Below, in pieces: positions 8,216 through 17,886 of a DNA stretch of 64,000 nucleotides. Under the pieces are notes generated by a model, which saw only the letters and a program-made list of their open reading frames with translations, did no database searches and had not been told where the DNA came from. Positions within the stretch are counted from its first letter, which is position 1; each line of letters opens with the position of its first letter. The position numbers were made by a program, and so were the translations under genes. This stretch comes from Parachlamydia acanthamoebae (GTDB lineage Bacteria; Chlamydiota; Chlamydiia; Chlamydiales; Parachlamydiaceae). The stretch is taken from NCBI RefSeq assembly GCF_000875975.1, contig NZ_BAWW01000003.1:221038-285037 (forward strand), in the 5' to 3' direction.

Positions 8216-10456
8216 GTGAAACCCCAAAAATTTACGAAATATGCAGCCGTCATTCTCGATGTTGCCATTGAAAAGACGCTCGATTACGGAATCCCTGAAG
8301 ATTTAGTTCCAGAAGCTAAAAAAGGGGTCCGGGTTGAAGTTCCTTTGCGTGGCAGCCTACGAAATGGCTACATCATGGAAATCAAAGAAACTGCAGATTA
8401 TGCAAGAGTATCCCCTATCCAACGCATTTTTCCAGATGTTCAAATTTCGGAAGACCTTTTCGAGCTCGCTTTATGGATCTCTCGCTACTATTTAGCTCCC
8501 CTATCGCAGGTTTTCAAAATTCTTGTCCCCTCTAGCATTCGCAAAGACATGCAGCATAAGCAACAGCTATTCGTCATGCGAAAGCAAACTCGTGAGCAAT
8601 TAAAAGAGGTGTGCGAGACCATCCGCAACAAGCACTCCGCTCAAGCTGCGGTGCTAGATGAGATGCTACTAGTCAAAAAAGGGATTCTACTTTCAGAGCT
8701 CTTAGAAAAAACGGGTGGTTCGCGAAGCCCTGTCGATACGTTGGCGGCTAAGGGATACCTTCTTGTCGAACCCGTGCGCATCGATCGCTCCCCTCTGATT
8801 GGAGAAGAGTACCTCTTAACAAAACCCAAAATTTTAAGCGCAGAACAACAAGAGGCTTTTACCAAAATCGCGCATTCTCTTGAGGCTGGTATTTTTCAAA
8901 CGCATCTTTTATACGGAATCACTGGCAGTGGTAAAACGGAAGTCTATTTACAGGCTATTGAAAAAGCCCTGCAGATGCAAAAAAGCGCCATTATGCTTGT
9001 TCCAGAAATCTCATTGACTGCCCAAACAATCGAACGTTTTAAAAGCCGTTTTCCCGATAACATCGCCATTTTACACCATCGCTTAAGTCATGGTGAGCGT
9101 TTTGATGAATGGCATAAAATCCGACGGGGCGAGGCTCGCATTGTAATTGGAGCACGTTCTGCTGTATTTAGCCCTGTCCCCAACTTGGGCTTAGTGATTG
9201 TAGATGAAGAGCACGAGCAGTCGTATAAGCAACAAGAAGAATCTCCTTGCTACCATGCCAGAGACATCGCAGTCATGCGAGGCAAGATCGCTCAGGCTAC
9301 CGTTCTTTTGGGAAGCGCTACCCCTAGCATCGAAAGTTACTACAATGCAATCAAAGGAAAGTATGTTATCAGTCTTTTAAAAAAAAGAGCCGAATCGTCC
9401 TTGCTTCCTTCTGTCACAATTGTCGATATGAAAAGGGAGTTTGAAAAAGCAAAAGGATTTACCAACTTTTCTGAACTCCTTCTAAATGAAATTGAAAAGC
9501 GGTTAACTACGGGTGAACAGACAATCCTTTTTCTAAACAGACGTGGCTACCACACCACCCTAACATGCCCAAGCTGTCAAACAGCAATAAAATGCCCACA
9601 CTGTTCGTTAGCTCTCACGTTTTATTATTCGCGCAATAGCCTCTCCTGCCATTTGTGTGATTTTACCATCTCCCCTCCACCGTCCACGTGCCCCAACTGC
9701 AAAAAAGATACTCCCATGAAATTCCAAGGAGTAGGGACAGAATTAATCGAACGCTCTTTGCATGCGATTTTTCCGGATATTCGAACGATCCGGATTGATG
9801 CAGATACAACAAAACACAAGGGCAGTCACCAAAAGCTCCTGCGAGACTTTGGCACAGGCAAAGCCGACGTTTTGATCGGGACGCAAATGATCGCCAAGGG
9901 TTTGCATTTTTCTGAAGTGACCTTGGTGGGTGTTTTAAATGGCGATGCCTCTTTAAATATTCCCGATTTTCGCTCCTCTGAAATTGCCTTTCAACTGATG
10001 ACGCAAGTTGCTGGTAGGGCGGGCAGAGGGATCACACAAGGAAAAGTGATCATCCAGACCCATATTCCAGACAATTTCACAATTCAACTGGCTTCTCAAC
10101 AAAACTATACAGCCTTCTTTGAAGAGGAGATTTCATCACGCGAGTTATTTAATTTCCCCCCCTTTAGTAGTATGGTCAAGCTGAATTTTTCAGGTTCAAA
10201 TGAAAAAGAAACTCTCGAGTTTTCCCAAATTTTTCGCAGCAAGTTGCAAACGAATCTCCCCGAAATATTCGTTTTAAGCCCTGTCATTCCTTCTGGACAC
10301 GCAAAAGTAAAAGATCGTTTTCGCTTTCAATTTTTGGTGCGCGGTCCAAGCATCTACGCGGCAAATCAGGCAATTAAAACAACCCTTCAACGTACTTCTA
10401 TTCCCCATGGGATGAAACTTTTGGTGGATGTAAATCCGCTCACAACCTTCTTTTAA
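8216..10456 (+). CDS. priA: Primosomal replication restart helicase PriA
   Basis: 746 residues, full family length. GTG start with GAAGG upstream. N-terminal DNA-binding domain, then SF2 helicase core with Walker A GITGSGKTEVY (about 234-244) and DEEH at 330-333. Helicase motifs follow, including FLNRRGYHTTLTCPSC, and a zinc region with CPSC, CPHC, CHLC and CPNC pairs (about 451-495). Motif VI region is QVAGRAGRG. PriA reloads the replisome at collapsed forks by remodelling fork DNA in the cytoplasm. It is the third gene of the operon that begins at 6571; no terminator was found between it and udk, but 195 bases separate them. Confidence 0.97.
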   Translation: MKPQKFTKYAAVILDVAIEKTLDYGIPEDLVPEAKKGVRVEVPLRGSLRNGYIMEIKETADYARVSPIQRIFPDVQISEDLFELALWISRYYLAPLSQVFKILVPSSIRKDMQHKQQLFVMRKQTREQLKEVCETIRNKHSAQAAVLDEMLLVKKGILLSELLEKTGGSRSPVDTLAAKGYLLVEPVRIDRSPLIGEEYLLTKPKILSAEQQEAFTKIAHSLEAGIFQTHLLYGITGSGKTEVYLQAIEKALQMQKSAIMLVPEISLTAQTIERFKSRFPDNIAILHHRLSHGERFDEWHKIRRGEARIVIGARSAVFSPVPNLGLVIVDEEHEQSYKQQEESPCYHARDIAVMRGKIAQATVLLGSATPSIESYYNAIKGKYVISLLKKRAESSLLPSVTIVDMKREFEKAKGFTNFSELLLNEIEKRLTTGEQTILFLNRRGYHTTLTCPSCQTAIKCPHCSLALTFYYSRNSLSCHLCDFTISPPPSTCPNCKKDTPMKFQGVGTELIERSLHAIFPDIRTIRIDADTTKHKGSHQKLLRDFGTGKADVLIGTQMIAKGLHFSEVTLVGVLNGDASLNIPDFRSSEIAFQLMTQVAGRAGRGITQGKVIIQTHIPDNFTIQLASQQNYTAFFEEEISSRELFNFPPFSSMVKLNFSGSNEKETLEFSQIFRSKLQTNLPEIFVLSPVIPSGHAKVKDRFRFQFLVRGPSIYAANQAIKTTLQRTSIPHGMKLLVDVNPLTTFF

Positions 10457-10651
10457 AAAAGTATCTACTGCCTCAATAAAAATGATTGCAATTTTGTCAT
10501 ATAGCCCCTATCACATATGGGTAGGCTGTATCTACGTCGATTACAGCACTAAATGTTGATAATTAGCACCTTTAACTGAGATCACCAGATGTTTAGAATC
10601 ACTTTTTTATTTTTTTTGATCTTCTCACATCTTTTGTTAGCGGAGCATATG

Positions 10652-11263
10652 ATGATTATTGGAATTGCAGGAGGCACAGGTTCCGGTAAAACACGGCTAG
10701 CAAAACAAATTCAAGAAGCTTTTGGAAATCAAGCTTCGCTCATCGAGCAGGATTGCTACTATAAAGACCTCTCAGATTTACCTCTTTCAGAAAGAGCCAA
10801 AAAAAACTTTGACCACCCGACCTCGTTAGACTTCGAATTATTGCAAACACATTTGCTGCAATTAAAAGCTTGGCAACCCATCTACAAACCCCATTATGAT
10901 TTTAAAACACACAGCCGGACCCAGGACACCACCTTGGTTTTTCCAACCAAAATTGTGATTATTGAAGGGATCCTTTTGCTGTCTATTCCAAATATCCGAG
11001 AACTTTTGGATTTAAAAATTTACGTGGAAGCAGAAGATGATATACGGATCCTGCGTCGCTTAGAACGCGATATCAAGGAACGTGGAAGAGATTTTACAAG
11101 TATCAAAGAGCAGTATTTAAAAACTGTCAAACCGATGCATTCAAAATTTGTCGAACCGATTAAAATTTATGCAGATGTGATTATTCCCAGCCATGGAGAT
11201 AACTCACAAGCCCTTCAAATGATTATTTCGAGGCTGAAAGACGCTGTCGATATCTCTTTCTAA
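10652..11263 (+). CDS. udk: Uridine kinase
   Basis: 203 residues from the chosen ATG at 10652, which has GGAG at 10642-10645 and matches the usual length of the family. A longer frame from 10589 would add 21 residues resembling a signal peptide, which is unexpected for a cytosolic enzyme. P-loop GIAGGTGSGKTRLA, the uridine-binding EQDCYYKDLS and FDHPTSLDFELL, and EGILLL are all characteristic. It phosphorylates uridine and cytidine in pyrimidine salvage, relevant for a bacterium that draws on host nucleosides. A strong terminator begins directly after the stop. Confidence 0.93.
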   Translation: MIIGIAGGTGSGKTRLAKQIQEAFGNQASLIEQDCYYKDLSDLPLSERAKKNFDHPTSLDFELLQTHLLQLKAWQPIYKPHYDFKTHSRTQDTTLVFPTKIVIIEGILLLSIPNIRELLDLKIYVEAEDDIRILRRLERDIKERGRDFTSIKEQYLKTVKPMHSKFVEPIKIYADVIIPSHGDNSQALQMIISRLKDAVDISF

Positions 11264-11297
11264 AAAACGAGGCATCCTAAGATGCCTCGTTTTTTTT
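11264..11297 (+). terminator. Rho-independent terminator after udk
   Basis: A 13-bp perfect stem, 11264-11276 with 11281-11293 (core ACGAGGCATC / GATGCCTCGT), loop CTAA, followed by a T tract to 11297. The A run on the 5' side makes it able to act for the minus-strand barrel gene as well, whose stop codon lies inside the T tract. Confidence 0.92.
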
Positions 11298-12186
11298 AGA
11301 GCATATAAGAAAGCGTCCCTAAAACGCTATACGAACGCCATTTAGCCCCATTGAAAGGGGTTGCGCCCTTGCCAAAGATCGAGTAGATGTAATCCATACC
11401 ATGCCACGTGTTCATGCGTAGAAAATTTCCTTCTAATCCAATTAACCAACCACAATCAAATTGATACTGCGTTCCTAAAGTATAAAACGTCCCTGTGGCA
11501 TGCGCCTTTTGTCTAAAATCTTTTAAGAAATCCCAGCGTAAATTCCAATGTCCTTGCCCCTTATAATGTGCCCAATGGTATTCAAACGTCCCGTACAAGG
11601 TCCAGCTTCCCAAGTAACAAAACAGATCCCCTCCAACCCAGGGTCCATCCCATTTTGCCCGGTAGTTGCTATGTAGATTAGAAATTTTCCCTGGTTCTCC
11701 ATCAAAATCAATGGTTTGACGTCCATGAAATTGTCTTAAATGGAGTTCGTGATGTGACCATCCGGCTAGTGGAATAATTTTAAGCATTTGGCAAAACCAG
11801 GTAGTTTGAAAGCCTATTGCAGCGGATAGATCAAAAACCTCACCTTTACCAGCATCGTTGATTGAACGAGAATATTCTTGCTTTCTTCCACTCTCTAGAT
11901 AGTCTGAATCTCGATTCTGCCCATGGTAAATCTTCCCATAATCGCCTTTAAAGCGGGCTGTAATTGAACATATAGAAATTTTACCAGTTCCCATAAGATT
12001 GTAACTGCATAAATCTTTCCACGTCAGCTCCGATAACACATCTGGATTTCCTCCAGGAGCAGAGATGGACCATCTAAAGCGATCTTCTCGATAGCCCGCA
12101 CCGATTTTATAATCCAAATCAATCAAAGCGCTTCCATTGGCAAAAAGCATCATTAATGCAATTAATACAACCCAAAATCTACACAT
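11296..12186 (-). CDS. Putative outer-membrane beta-barrel protein
   Basis: 296 residues with a signal peptide (MCRFWVVLIALMMLFANGSA). The mature chain alternates polar and hydrophobic residues and is rich in Gly, Trp, Tyr and Phe in short strands, such as WTLYGTFEYHWAHYKGQGHW, TLGTQYQFDCGWLIGLEGNF and YSVLGTLSYML at the end. This is the pattern of a 10- to 12-strand barrel. LSELTWKDL near residue 53 recalls the LSxLxWK start of omptin-like barrels and the putative outer-membrane proteins of Protochlamydia. No omptin catalytic set was identified, so a porin or adhesin role is equally possible. Convergent with udk. Confidence 0.6.
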   Translation of the reverse strand: MCRFWVVLIALMMLFANGSALIDLDYKIGAGYREDRFRWSISAPGGNPDVLSELTWKDLCSYNLMGTGKISICSITARFKGDYGKIYHGQNRDSDYLESGRKQEYSRSINDAGKGEVFDLSAAIGFQTTWFCQMLKIIPLAGWSHHELHLRQFHGRQTIDFDGEPGKISNLHSNYRAKWDGPWVGGDLFCYLGSWTLYGTFEYHWAHYKGQGHWNLRWDFLKDFRQKAHATGTFYTLGTQYQFDCGWLIGLEGNFLRMNTWHGMDYIYSIFGKGATPFNGAKWRSYSVLGTLSYML

Positions 12187-12669
12187 AAAATTCCTTTGTT
12201 CTATATTCCAATAAATGTGGCATAAAAATTACGCTTTTTCAGAAAAATTTTACAATCAAAATTATTCGATTCGTTTCATTAAATTCCCTTTCAGCCTTCT
12301 TTCAGAAGATAAATGAGTCCTTGATTCGAATTCTTCTTTTTCCTTTTTTTTCGAACGCAAAAGTCAGCGCTAAAATAGGGGGCGCAAAAACTGTATTTTT
12401 CTCTTTTTTAACGTTTATTCTAATCACGGATATTGCTATTCTGTTTTTGCCAAAGATATGCGAAAGCTGCACTCTTGAAAAAGTGTGTAAAAGGCTAAAT
12501 AAAAAATTGTTGATTCTTATACGTGGGAAATAGAAAAAGCGCCCAGATTTAACGCCGATCTGTGATGTGCATAGGGCATGTCAAAACAGTATAAGAAAAG
12601 ACGCAAGGAGAAAAGTAACATTAAAAACTGACAACAGGCTTGAAAAAGTCTAACTATAAAGGGCATTTA
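12187..12669. other. Long gap before the antiporter gene
   Basis: 483 bases between the divergent barrel gene and the antiporter. A 70-codon frame (TTG 12321 to 12533) has a hydrophobic middle but no clear ribosome binding site, and no recognised family, so I do not call it a gene. The segment should contain both promoters; no convincing -35/-10 pair was found by eye. Confidence 0.4.
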
Positions 12670-14156
12670 ATGAAGTGGCTTTGTTTAGTTTTAGTTGCCA
12701 CGGCTAAAGCAGCGTTGCTTGATGCGCAGGAAGCGATCACATCCACCCCTTGGATATCAGACAGTGAAGAAGGATTCTTTTCTTGTCACCGCTACGAAGA
12801 GACTTCAAGTGATAGTTTAGGGCAAGGATTTCCAGATAGTTCTGAGATGACTTCTTTAAGCATCACTGCCAATATTTTGTTAGGAATTGCCCTTGTCTAC
12901 AATTTTTTATCACGTAAAGTGCTTGCTTTGCCTGATAATTGGCAAAAAGAGCAGGCGACAGAGCAAACCGTCGTTTTAACGCATTCAAAAAATCCCCTCA
13001 AGTACCTCTCTCATTATATTAAGACCATCCGACGTGTTTTTGGAATTTGGATTATCCCTCTTATCGCTTCTATTACCTTTCTCTACGATTGGAAAGCAGC
13101 TATCAATTTTCTCAATACACGCAATTACACAGAAGCTCTGTTTATTTCGGTTATCATGACCATCGCATCTTCACATCCCATTATGAACCTCGCAGAATCT
13201 TTTATTCGGAAAGTCGCTTCTCTCGGGAAAGAATCTCCAGGAGCCTGGTGGGTCTCTCTACTAACGATAGGGCCCATTTTGGGAGCAGTTATCACGGAAG
13301 CTGGCGCAATGATTGTGACCTGCTTGTTACTTGCTAAACAATTTTATACACGCCCTGTTAGCCAGAAACTCGCTTATGCCACTCTCGGTTTATTGTTCAC
13401 ACATATTTCTCTGGGAGCGATCATGACAAATTTTTGCACCCCGGTTGACTGGATGCATGCTGAACAGTTAGGTGAAGAAGAAATTCTCACACTTGTTATG
13501 TTTAGTTGGAAATCCCTTTTAGCCATTTTTACATCCACCATATGTTATTACCTGTACTTTCGAGATGAATTTGCCGAGTTAGCAAAAAAAGAGCAGCATC
13601 GAGTTTCTGAAATTAAAAATTCTGTCCCATGGTGGGTGACAGCAACACATGCCATCGCCTCATTGGAACCATTCTTTGTCTCTATCATCCGACTATCTTT
13701 ATCTGCATTACATGCTTATTTCTTGTTTTTCATGAAATTACCCACCCCTATCAGACTCGCTTGAAATTGCGCCCTCCCATGTTGGTAGGTTTTTTCTTCT
13801 CAGGACTCGTCATTCATGGTGGATTACAAGAATGGTGGATTACCCCCCTACTTGAAAGAGTCGATGCTTTGATGCTGACTGGCGCATCTTATATGTTTGG
13901 ATCTTTCATTGATGGAGCCACATTAACCTATTTGGCAACCTTGCTCCCGTCCTTAAATGACGCGACAAAATATTCTGTGATTGTTGGAACTCTGGCGGCG
14001 GGAGGATTAACTGTCATTGGCCATCCACTGAATTCAGAAAAAGATACCCCACAAAATTCTCACTTTTCCGAAGGGATTTCTCCCAAAAAGCTTTTCTGCG
14101 CAGCTTTATTTCCCATGTTCGTGACAGCATCTATCTTCTTTATATTTAGAGTGTAA
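12670..14156 (+). pseudogene. Frameshifted Na+/H+ antiporter (PF07399-like)
   Basis: Two overlapping frames together give one membrane protein of about 495 residues. ATG 12670 (RBS AAAGGG) starts MKWLCLVLVATAKAALL, probably a signal sequence; the frame starting at TTG 12640 only extends it. Frame one ends at 13764. From about 13690 the coding pattern moves to a second frame that runs to 14156 (YHPTIFICITCLFLVF, then GFFFSGLVIHGGLQEWWI and ASYMFGSFIDGATLTYLATL). Conserved antiporter segments such as GPILGAVITEAGAMIVTCLL and TNFCTPVDWM are in frame one. The shift lies about 13650-13690, after WWVTATHA. Both halves are well preserved, so the break is recent, a sequence error or a programmed shift. 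The role would be sodium/proton exchange across the inner membrane. Confidence 0.7.
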
Positions 14157-14167
14157 CAAAGCTAGCA

Positions 14168-14196
14168 TTTCCTCAGGCATTTTAAGCCTGAGGAAA
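14168..14196. terminator. Hairpin between convergent genes
   Basis: Eleven-bp perfect stem TTTCCTCAGGC / GCCTGAGGAAA with a 7-base loop, lying between the antiporter stop (14156) and the minus-strand stop at 14208. No T tract follows on either strand beyond the stem's own T/A ends, so it is a weak or factor-assisted bidirectional terminator. Confidence 0.5.
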
Positions 14197-14207
14197 CTCG
14201 CACCTCG

Positions 14208-14552
14208 TTATCTAAAAATGTGCTGCAAATTAAATGAAAGGCCTGGTCTATAAACAGGAGCCTGTGGGTACACATAGACTTCTTCATAGTATGCATGTGG
14301 AAGAACAGCGCTTCCAATGGAGGAAGGATTGACCGGAGATACTTGCACCGGCAAAGGTCGCACTGGCAATACACGAATAGGACGAGCCGCAACAACTCGT
14401 CTTTCAACCAACACGGGTTCTGGCTTTGGAGCGACAAAAAGACTTCCTAAATTAATTTGAAGAGAAGTTGATGTCCGGCCTCTCGCCTCGAGCTGGGTAG
14501 AACCAATCGCTAAAAGAGTTAAACAAATAGCTAAATATTTTATTATTTTCAT
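14208..14552 (-). CDS. Small exported Pro/Val/Arg-rich protein
   Basis: 114 residues. The frame opens 20 codons earlier (14612), but ATG 14552 starts a clean signal peptide (MKIIKYLAICLTLLAIGS, cleavage likely near LEARG). The mature chain has a repetitive low-complexity middle, VRPLPVQVSPVNP preceded by VVAARPIRVLPVRP, and ends in Tyr/Pro/Phe-rich sequence. It looks like a small envelope or periplasmic protein. Family not recognised; nothing in the neighbours assigns a role. Confidence 0.55.
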   Translation of the reverse strand: MKIIKYLAICLTLLAIGSTQLEARGRTSTSLQINLGSLFVAPKPEPVLVERRVVAARPIRVLPVRPLPVQVSPVNPSSIGSAVLPHAYYEEVYVYPQAPVYRPGLSFNLQHIFR

Positions 14553-14676
14553 GATATCGCACCTACAATATGTAAATTCAAATGGCTGTATGAAAAACTT
14601 CCATGCAGCCAAGTGAAATAAATTGTATGCGAAAACACTTATTTTTTAAAGCAATAAATCGTTTAAATTAAGTGAA

Positions 14677-15375
14677 TTAAAGAGTTGAAGAAATTTCATA
14701 AATCATAAAGACATTTGCCACAATTTCGACATTTCCCGCTTCTATGGGTGTACTGTCTCCTGCAAAGCTTTTAGTGGATAGTATGTTGTAACGCGGTGTT
14801 GGAAAACTTTCACCAGCCGACCCAGAATTCAACTCCAATACACGCACAAGTTTTACACCAGTCGCCTGAGCCAATGTTTGCGCATCCGCCATCGCATTTG
14901 CTGCTGCTGTTTGAAGCGCTTCCGCACGGTAAGCACGAACATCCTTCACTGTAAATTGAATGGAATCAATTGAATTGACACCTGCACGATTAGCCGCAGC
15001 GATTAAATCCCCCGCTAGCTTCAGTTTTTCTGTCGAGACAGATAAGCTATTTATCACTTCATACCCTTTAATAGTCTGATCAGAATATCTAGGATGAATG
15101 TTAAATTGCCCTGTCTTGTATTCATCTTGGGTTAAGCCTACACCCTTTAAAGCTTCAATGACTTTTTGCATTTTTACATTGTTATCTGAAACAGCTTTTT
15201 CTGAATTCGCATCCTGCGTCACAACACTGATGCGTACCATCATTTTTTCGGCAGGTTTATGCAGGCGAGCTTCTCCATTAACCATAAGCTTGGCAGGCTC
15301 ATTTTCTTTGGATATTCCCGTTTGAGCCATTCCAAATGTCAAAAACGCAGCAATAGCATAATTTAAGAATCTCAT
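14677..15375 (-). CDS. SIMPL-domain (DUF541) exported protein
   Basis: 232 residues. ATG 15375 is preferred to 15387 because GGAG sits 6 bases before it. Signal peptide MRFLNYAIAAFLTFGMAQTG. The mature protein carries the SIMPL/DUF541 pattern: KLMVNGEARLHKPAEKMMVR, a middle KGYEVINSLSVSTEKL, and the helix RAEALQTAAANAMADAQTLA followed by GVKLVRVLEL. Family members are periplasmic or surface proteins of unclear biochemistry, often linked with oxidative stress. It lies in the same direction as the small exported protein that follows, 124 bases apart. Confidence 0.85.
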   Translation of the reverse strand: MRFLNYAIAAFLTFGMAQTGISKENEPAKLMVNGEARLHKPAEKMMVRISVVTQDANSEKAVSDNNVKMQKVIEALKGVGLTQDEYKTGQFNIHPRYSDQTIKGYEVINSLSVSTEKLKLAGDLIAAANRAGVNSIDSIQFTVKDVRAYRAEALQTAAANAMADAQTLAQATGVKLVRVLELNSGSAGESFPTPRYNILSTKSFAGDSTPIEAGNVEIVANVFMIYEISSTL

Positions 15376-15594
15376 GATTTTCTCCATGTTTTCTTGGTTT
15401 TGTCTCTTTATTGTTTATTAAAAAGTTATTCAAATAACACTTTTTAAACAATTTAGAGATTATTCTGCTATTGTCAGTATACATTCGACTAAGAATTAGA
15501 GACAAACCCTAAACGCATTTCTCAATCTATTTAAAATTTCTTTACTTGACCATTTAAAAGATTTATAGTGGAGCACTTTCATGGAGATGAATCT

Positions 15595-16350
15595 ATGCGC
15601 GGGTTACTTCATCATTTCATATCTTTTCTCTGTCTATGTTCATTAAGTGGCTGTGGAATTAAGTCAGCGTCCCCCTATGAACCAATGATAGAAAGCATCG
15701 AATCACCACCGCAACGCCCCAATCTTTTATTTGCAGAAGAAATGGAAAAAGGGGCTTATAAACTTTTTGTTGATCAATTAGATGCTTCACAACATTACCT
15801 CTTGTACGTGCGTGGAAACGTGAATCGTGATACGGATTGCCAAGAGGTTCTCATTCATCCCGATGGAACAGTATCTCTTACGTCTATGCCTGAAAAAAGA
15901 CTTGTGCTTTCTTTTGAACCCACTCTTTTAGGGGAATCATTTGATGTTTTTTTATTGTCTATGGACAAAACCCTACTAGGCCTCGCCCATTTGATCCCAT
16001 TTCCTGTAATAAATACGCAGATTGAAGGATATTCAATTCAAGGAGAAATTTTAAACCAAACCGCAGAATGTCTCTTTTTTACAGCTTCCGGCTTTGATCC
16101 AGAGGAGGAAGTGTTAATGGCTTCTGGCTTAAATGACGAGGATGGCCATTTAACCAAGTATACTGCCTCAAAAGATGGAATTCTCCGTTTTATCGAAAAT
16201 CCTGCATATCGAGGCCGCCGAGGTGGAAAAAGAAAACTCCTCATGATAGGTAAAAAACAAAGAATTGAAGCCGAATATTTATGGGGCACAAAACTACTCG
16301 ATTATTCCCATGCTTTTTTTCAATCTAGAACCAAGTCAGACTCAACATAA
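15595..16350 (+). CDS. Putative lipoprotein, unknown function
   Basis: 251 residues. ATG 15595 is chosen over GTG 15568: GGAG lies 8 bases upstream and the protein then begins MRGLLHHFISFLCLCSLSGC, a lipoprotein signal with lipobox LSGC (Cys at residue 20). The mature part is mixed beta sequence, with strands such as HYLLYVRGNVNRDTDC and RLVLSFEPTLLGESFDVFLL, then a basic C-terminal segment (RGRRGGKRKLLMIGKKQR). Family not recognised. Only 15 bases separate it from the carboxypeptidase gene, so both are probably cotranscribed. Confidence 0.7.
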   Translation: MRGLLHHFISFLCLCSLSGCGIKSASPYEPMIESIESPPQRPNLLFAEEMEKGAYKLFVDQLDASQHYLLYVRGNVNRDTDCQEVLIHPDGTVSLTSMPEKRLVLSFEPTLLGESFDVFLLSMDKTLLGLAHLIPFPVINTQIEGYSIQGEILNQTAECLFFTASGFDPEEEVLMASGLNDEDGHLTKYTASKDGILRFIENPAYRGRRGGKRKLLMIGKKQRIEAEYLWGTKLLDYSHAFFQSRTKSDST

Positions 16351-16365
16351 TAAGGAATTGCTAGC

Positions 16366-17886
16366 ATGCCTGAAGCCACTAATAACTATAAAAAACTCCA
16401 CGAAATTTCACGCCAGACACGCATTCTGGAAGGGATTGATTCCTTACTGCACTGGGATCAAGAAACCTACATGCCCGAAGATGCAGCTGCAATTCGCGCT
16501 GAACAACAAAAAATTATGGCAGGTTTAGTCCACAAAGGAAGAATCGCTAAGCCATTCGTTAATGCCCTGGCAAAGCTCATCGATATCAAAACAGGTAAAG
16601 TTCTAGTAAAAGGACTTGGCTCTGCAAAAAATGCGGCTCTAAAAGTATGGCGACGGGAATATTTAAAAGAAACGGCTCTTCCCACTCAATTTGTGGAAGA
16701 CTTTGCTAAACTGACCTCTCAATCTGTATTGGTCTGGCGCTCTGCTCGACAAGAGAATTCTTTCCGCCGTTTTGCGCCTTATTTGGAAAAAATTATTCAA
16801 ATGAATCGCAAAAAAGCCGATCTTCTGGGCTATAAAGAACATCCCTATGATGCTTTGTTAGATGCCTATGAACCAGAAATGACCACAAAACGGATAACCC
16901 CCATTTTTTCTGATTTAAAACAATTTCTTGTTGGGCTAATCAAAAAGATCCAACAAAAAACGCAAATTGATGACCACTTTCTGTTTGGCAAGTTTTCTGA
17001 ATCCAAACAAATGGCTTTTAGTCAAAAAATCTTAAAAGGGATGCATTATGACATGCGTCGGGGAAGGCTCGATTTTTCTATCCACCCTTTCTCTTCAGCT
17101 GCACACCCCACCGATAGCCGTATTACAACACGCATTCATCCCTCTTCTTTATTAAGTAACGTACGCTCTGTGATGCATGAAGCTGGACATGGACTTTATG
17201 AAATGGGACTCCCTATTAACGAATATGGCTCACCTTTGGGCGAACATGCCTCGCTGGGAATCCATGAAAGCCAATCCCGCTGGTGGGAAACGCGCATTGG
17301 ACAAAGCTTACCTTTTTGGGAACATTATTTTCCGATTCTGCAGAAGGAATTTAAAGAATTTCAAAAGGTGTCATTAAAAGAATTCTACAAAGCTTCCAAC
17401 AAAGTGGAGCCTACCTTTATTCGCGTAGAAGCTGATGAAGTCACCTACAATTTGCATGTCATTTTACGCTTTGAAATTGAGAAAGCACTCATCGAAGGCT
17501 CTCTCCCGATTAAAGAAATCCCTGAGGCATGGAATGCAAAGTTCAAAGAGCTGCTGGGCCTTGTGCCTTCAACAGATGCAGAAGGATGTCTCCAGGATAT
17601 TCATTGGTCTCTTGGTTCGTTTGGATACTTTCCCACTTACACATTGGGAAATTTATATGCAGCCCAATTTTTTGCAACATTCGAACAAGCATTTCCAAAA
17701 TGGGAAAAAAGCGTTGCCGAAGGAGAGCTGGAATTCATCAAAGAATGGTTAGAAAAGTCGATTTTCCAATTCGGCAGACAATATTCCAGCTTTGAGCTAG
17801 TCGAAAAAGTCAGCGACGCTCCTTTTTCTAGTAAATCCTTTTGCCACTACTTAGAAACCAAGTATAAAGACATTTATCGCTTTTAG
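16366..17886 (+). CDS. M32 carboxypeptidase (Taq type)
   Basis: 506 residues, the normal length of thermostable carboxypeptidase 1. ATG 16366 follows AAGGA. The zinc motif HEAGH is at 271-275 in VMHEAGHGLYEMG, followed by the family hallmark GIHESQSRWWE and further downstream FIRVEADEVTYNLHV. It removes C-terminal residues from peptides in the cytoplasm, metal dependent, and would recycle imported or turnover peptides. It ends 4 bases into the convergent hypothetical gene. Confidence 0.95.
   Translation: MPEATNNYKKLHEISRQTRILEGIDSLLHWDQETYMPEDAAAIRAEQQKIMAGLVHKGRIAKPFVNALAKLIDIKTGKVLVKGLGSAKNAALKVWRREYLKETALPTQFVEDFAKLTSQSVLVWRSARQENSFRRFAPYLEKIIQMNRKKADLLGYKEHPYDALLDAYEPEMTTKRITPIFSDLKQFLVGLIKKIQQKTQIDDHFLFGKFSESKQMAFSQKILKGMHYDMRRGRLDFSIHPFSSAAHPTDSRITTRIHPSSLLSNVRSVMHEAGHGLYEMGLPINEYGSPLGEHASLGIHESQSRWWETRIGQSLPFWEHYFPILQKEFKEFQKVSLKEFYKASNKVEPTFIRVEADEVTYNLHVILRFEIEKALIEGSLPIKEIPEAWNAKFKELLGLVPSTDAEGCLQDIHWSLGSFGYFPTYTLGNLYAAQFFATFEQAFPKWEKSVAEGELEFIKEWLEKSIFQFGRQYSSFELVEKVSDAPFSSKSFCHYLETKYKDIYRF

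Noticed and set aside
12321..12533. 70-codon plus-strand frame in the gap before the antiporter
   Set aside because: TTG start, no ribosome site, no family; composition like the surrounding non-coding DNA.
13629..14156. Calling the second antiporter frame as a separate gene
   Set aside because: Its start is inside the first frame, has no ribosome site, and the two frames together reproduce one protein family.
14162..14437. 91-codon minus-strand frame overlapping the small exported protein
   Set aside because: Shadow in another frame; lacks a signal peptide, whereas the overlapping frame has one.
15098..15325. 75-codon plus-strand frame opposite the SIMPL gene
   Set aside because: Antisense shadow of a well-supported exported protein.
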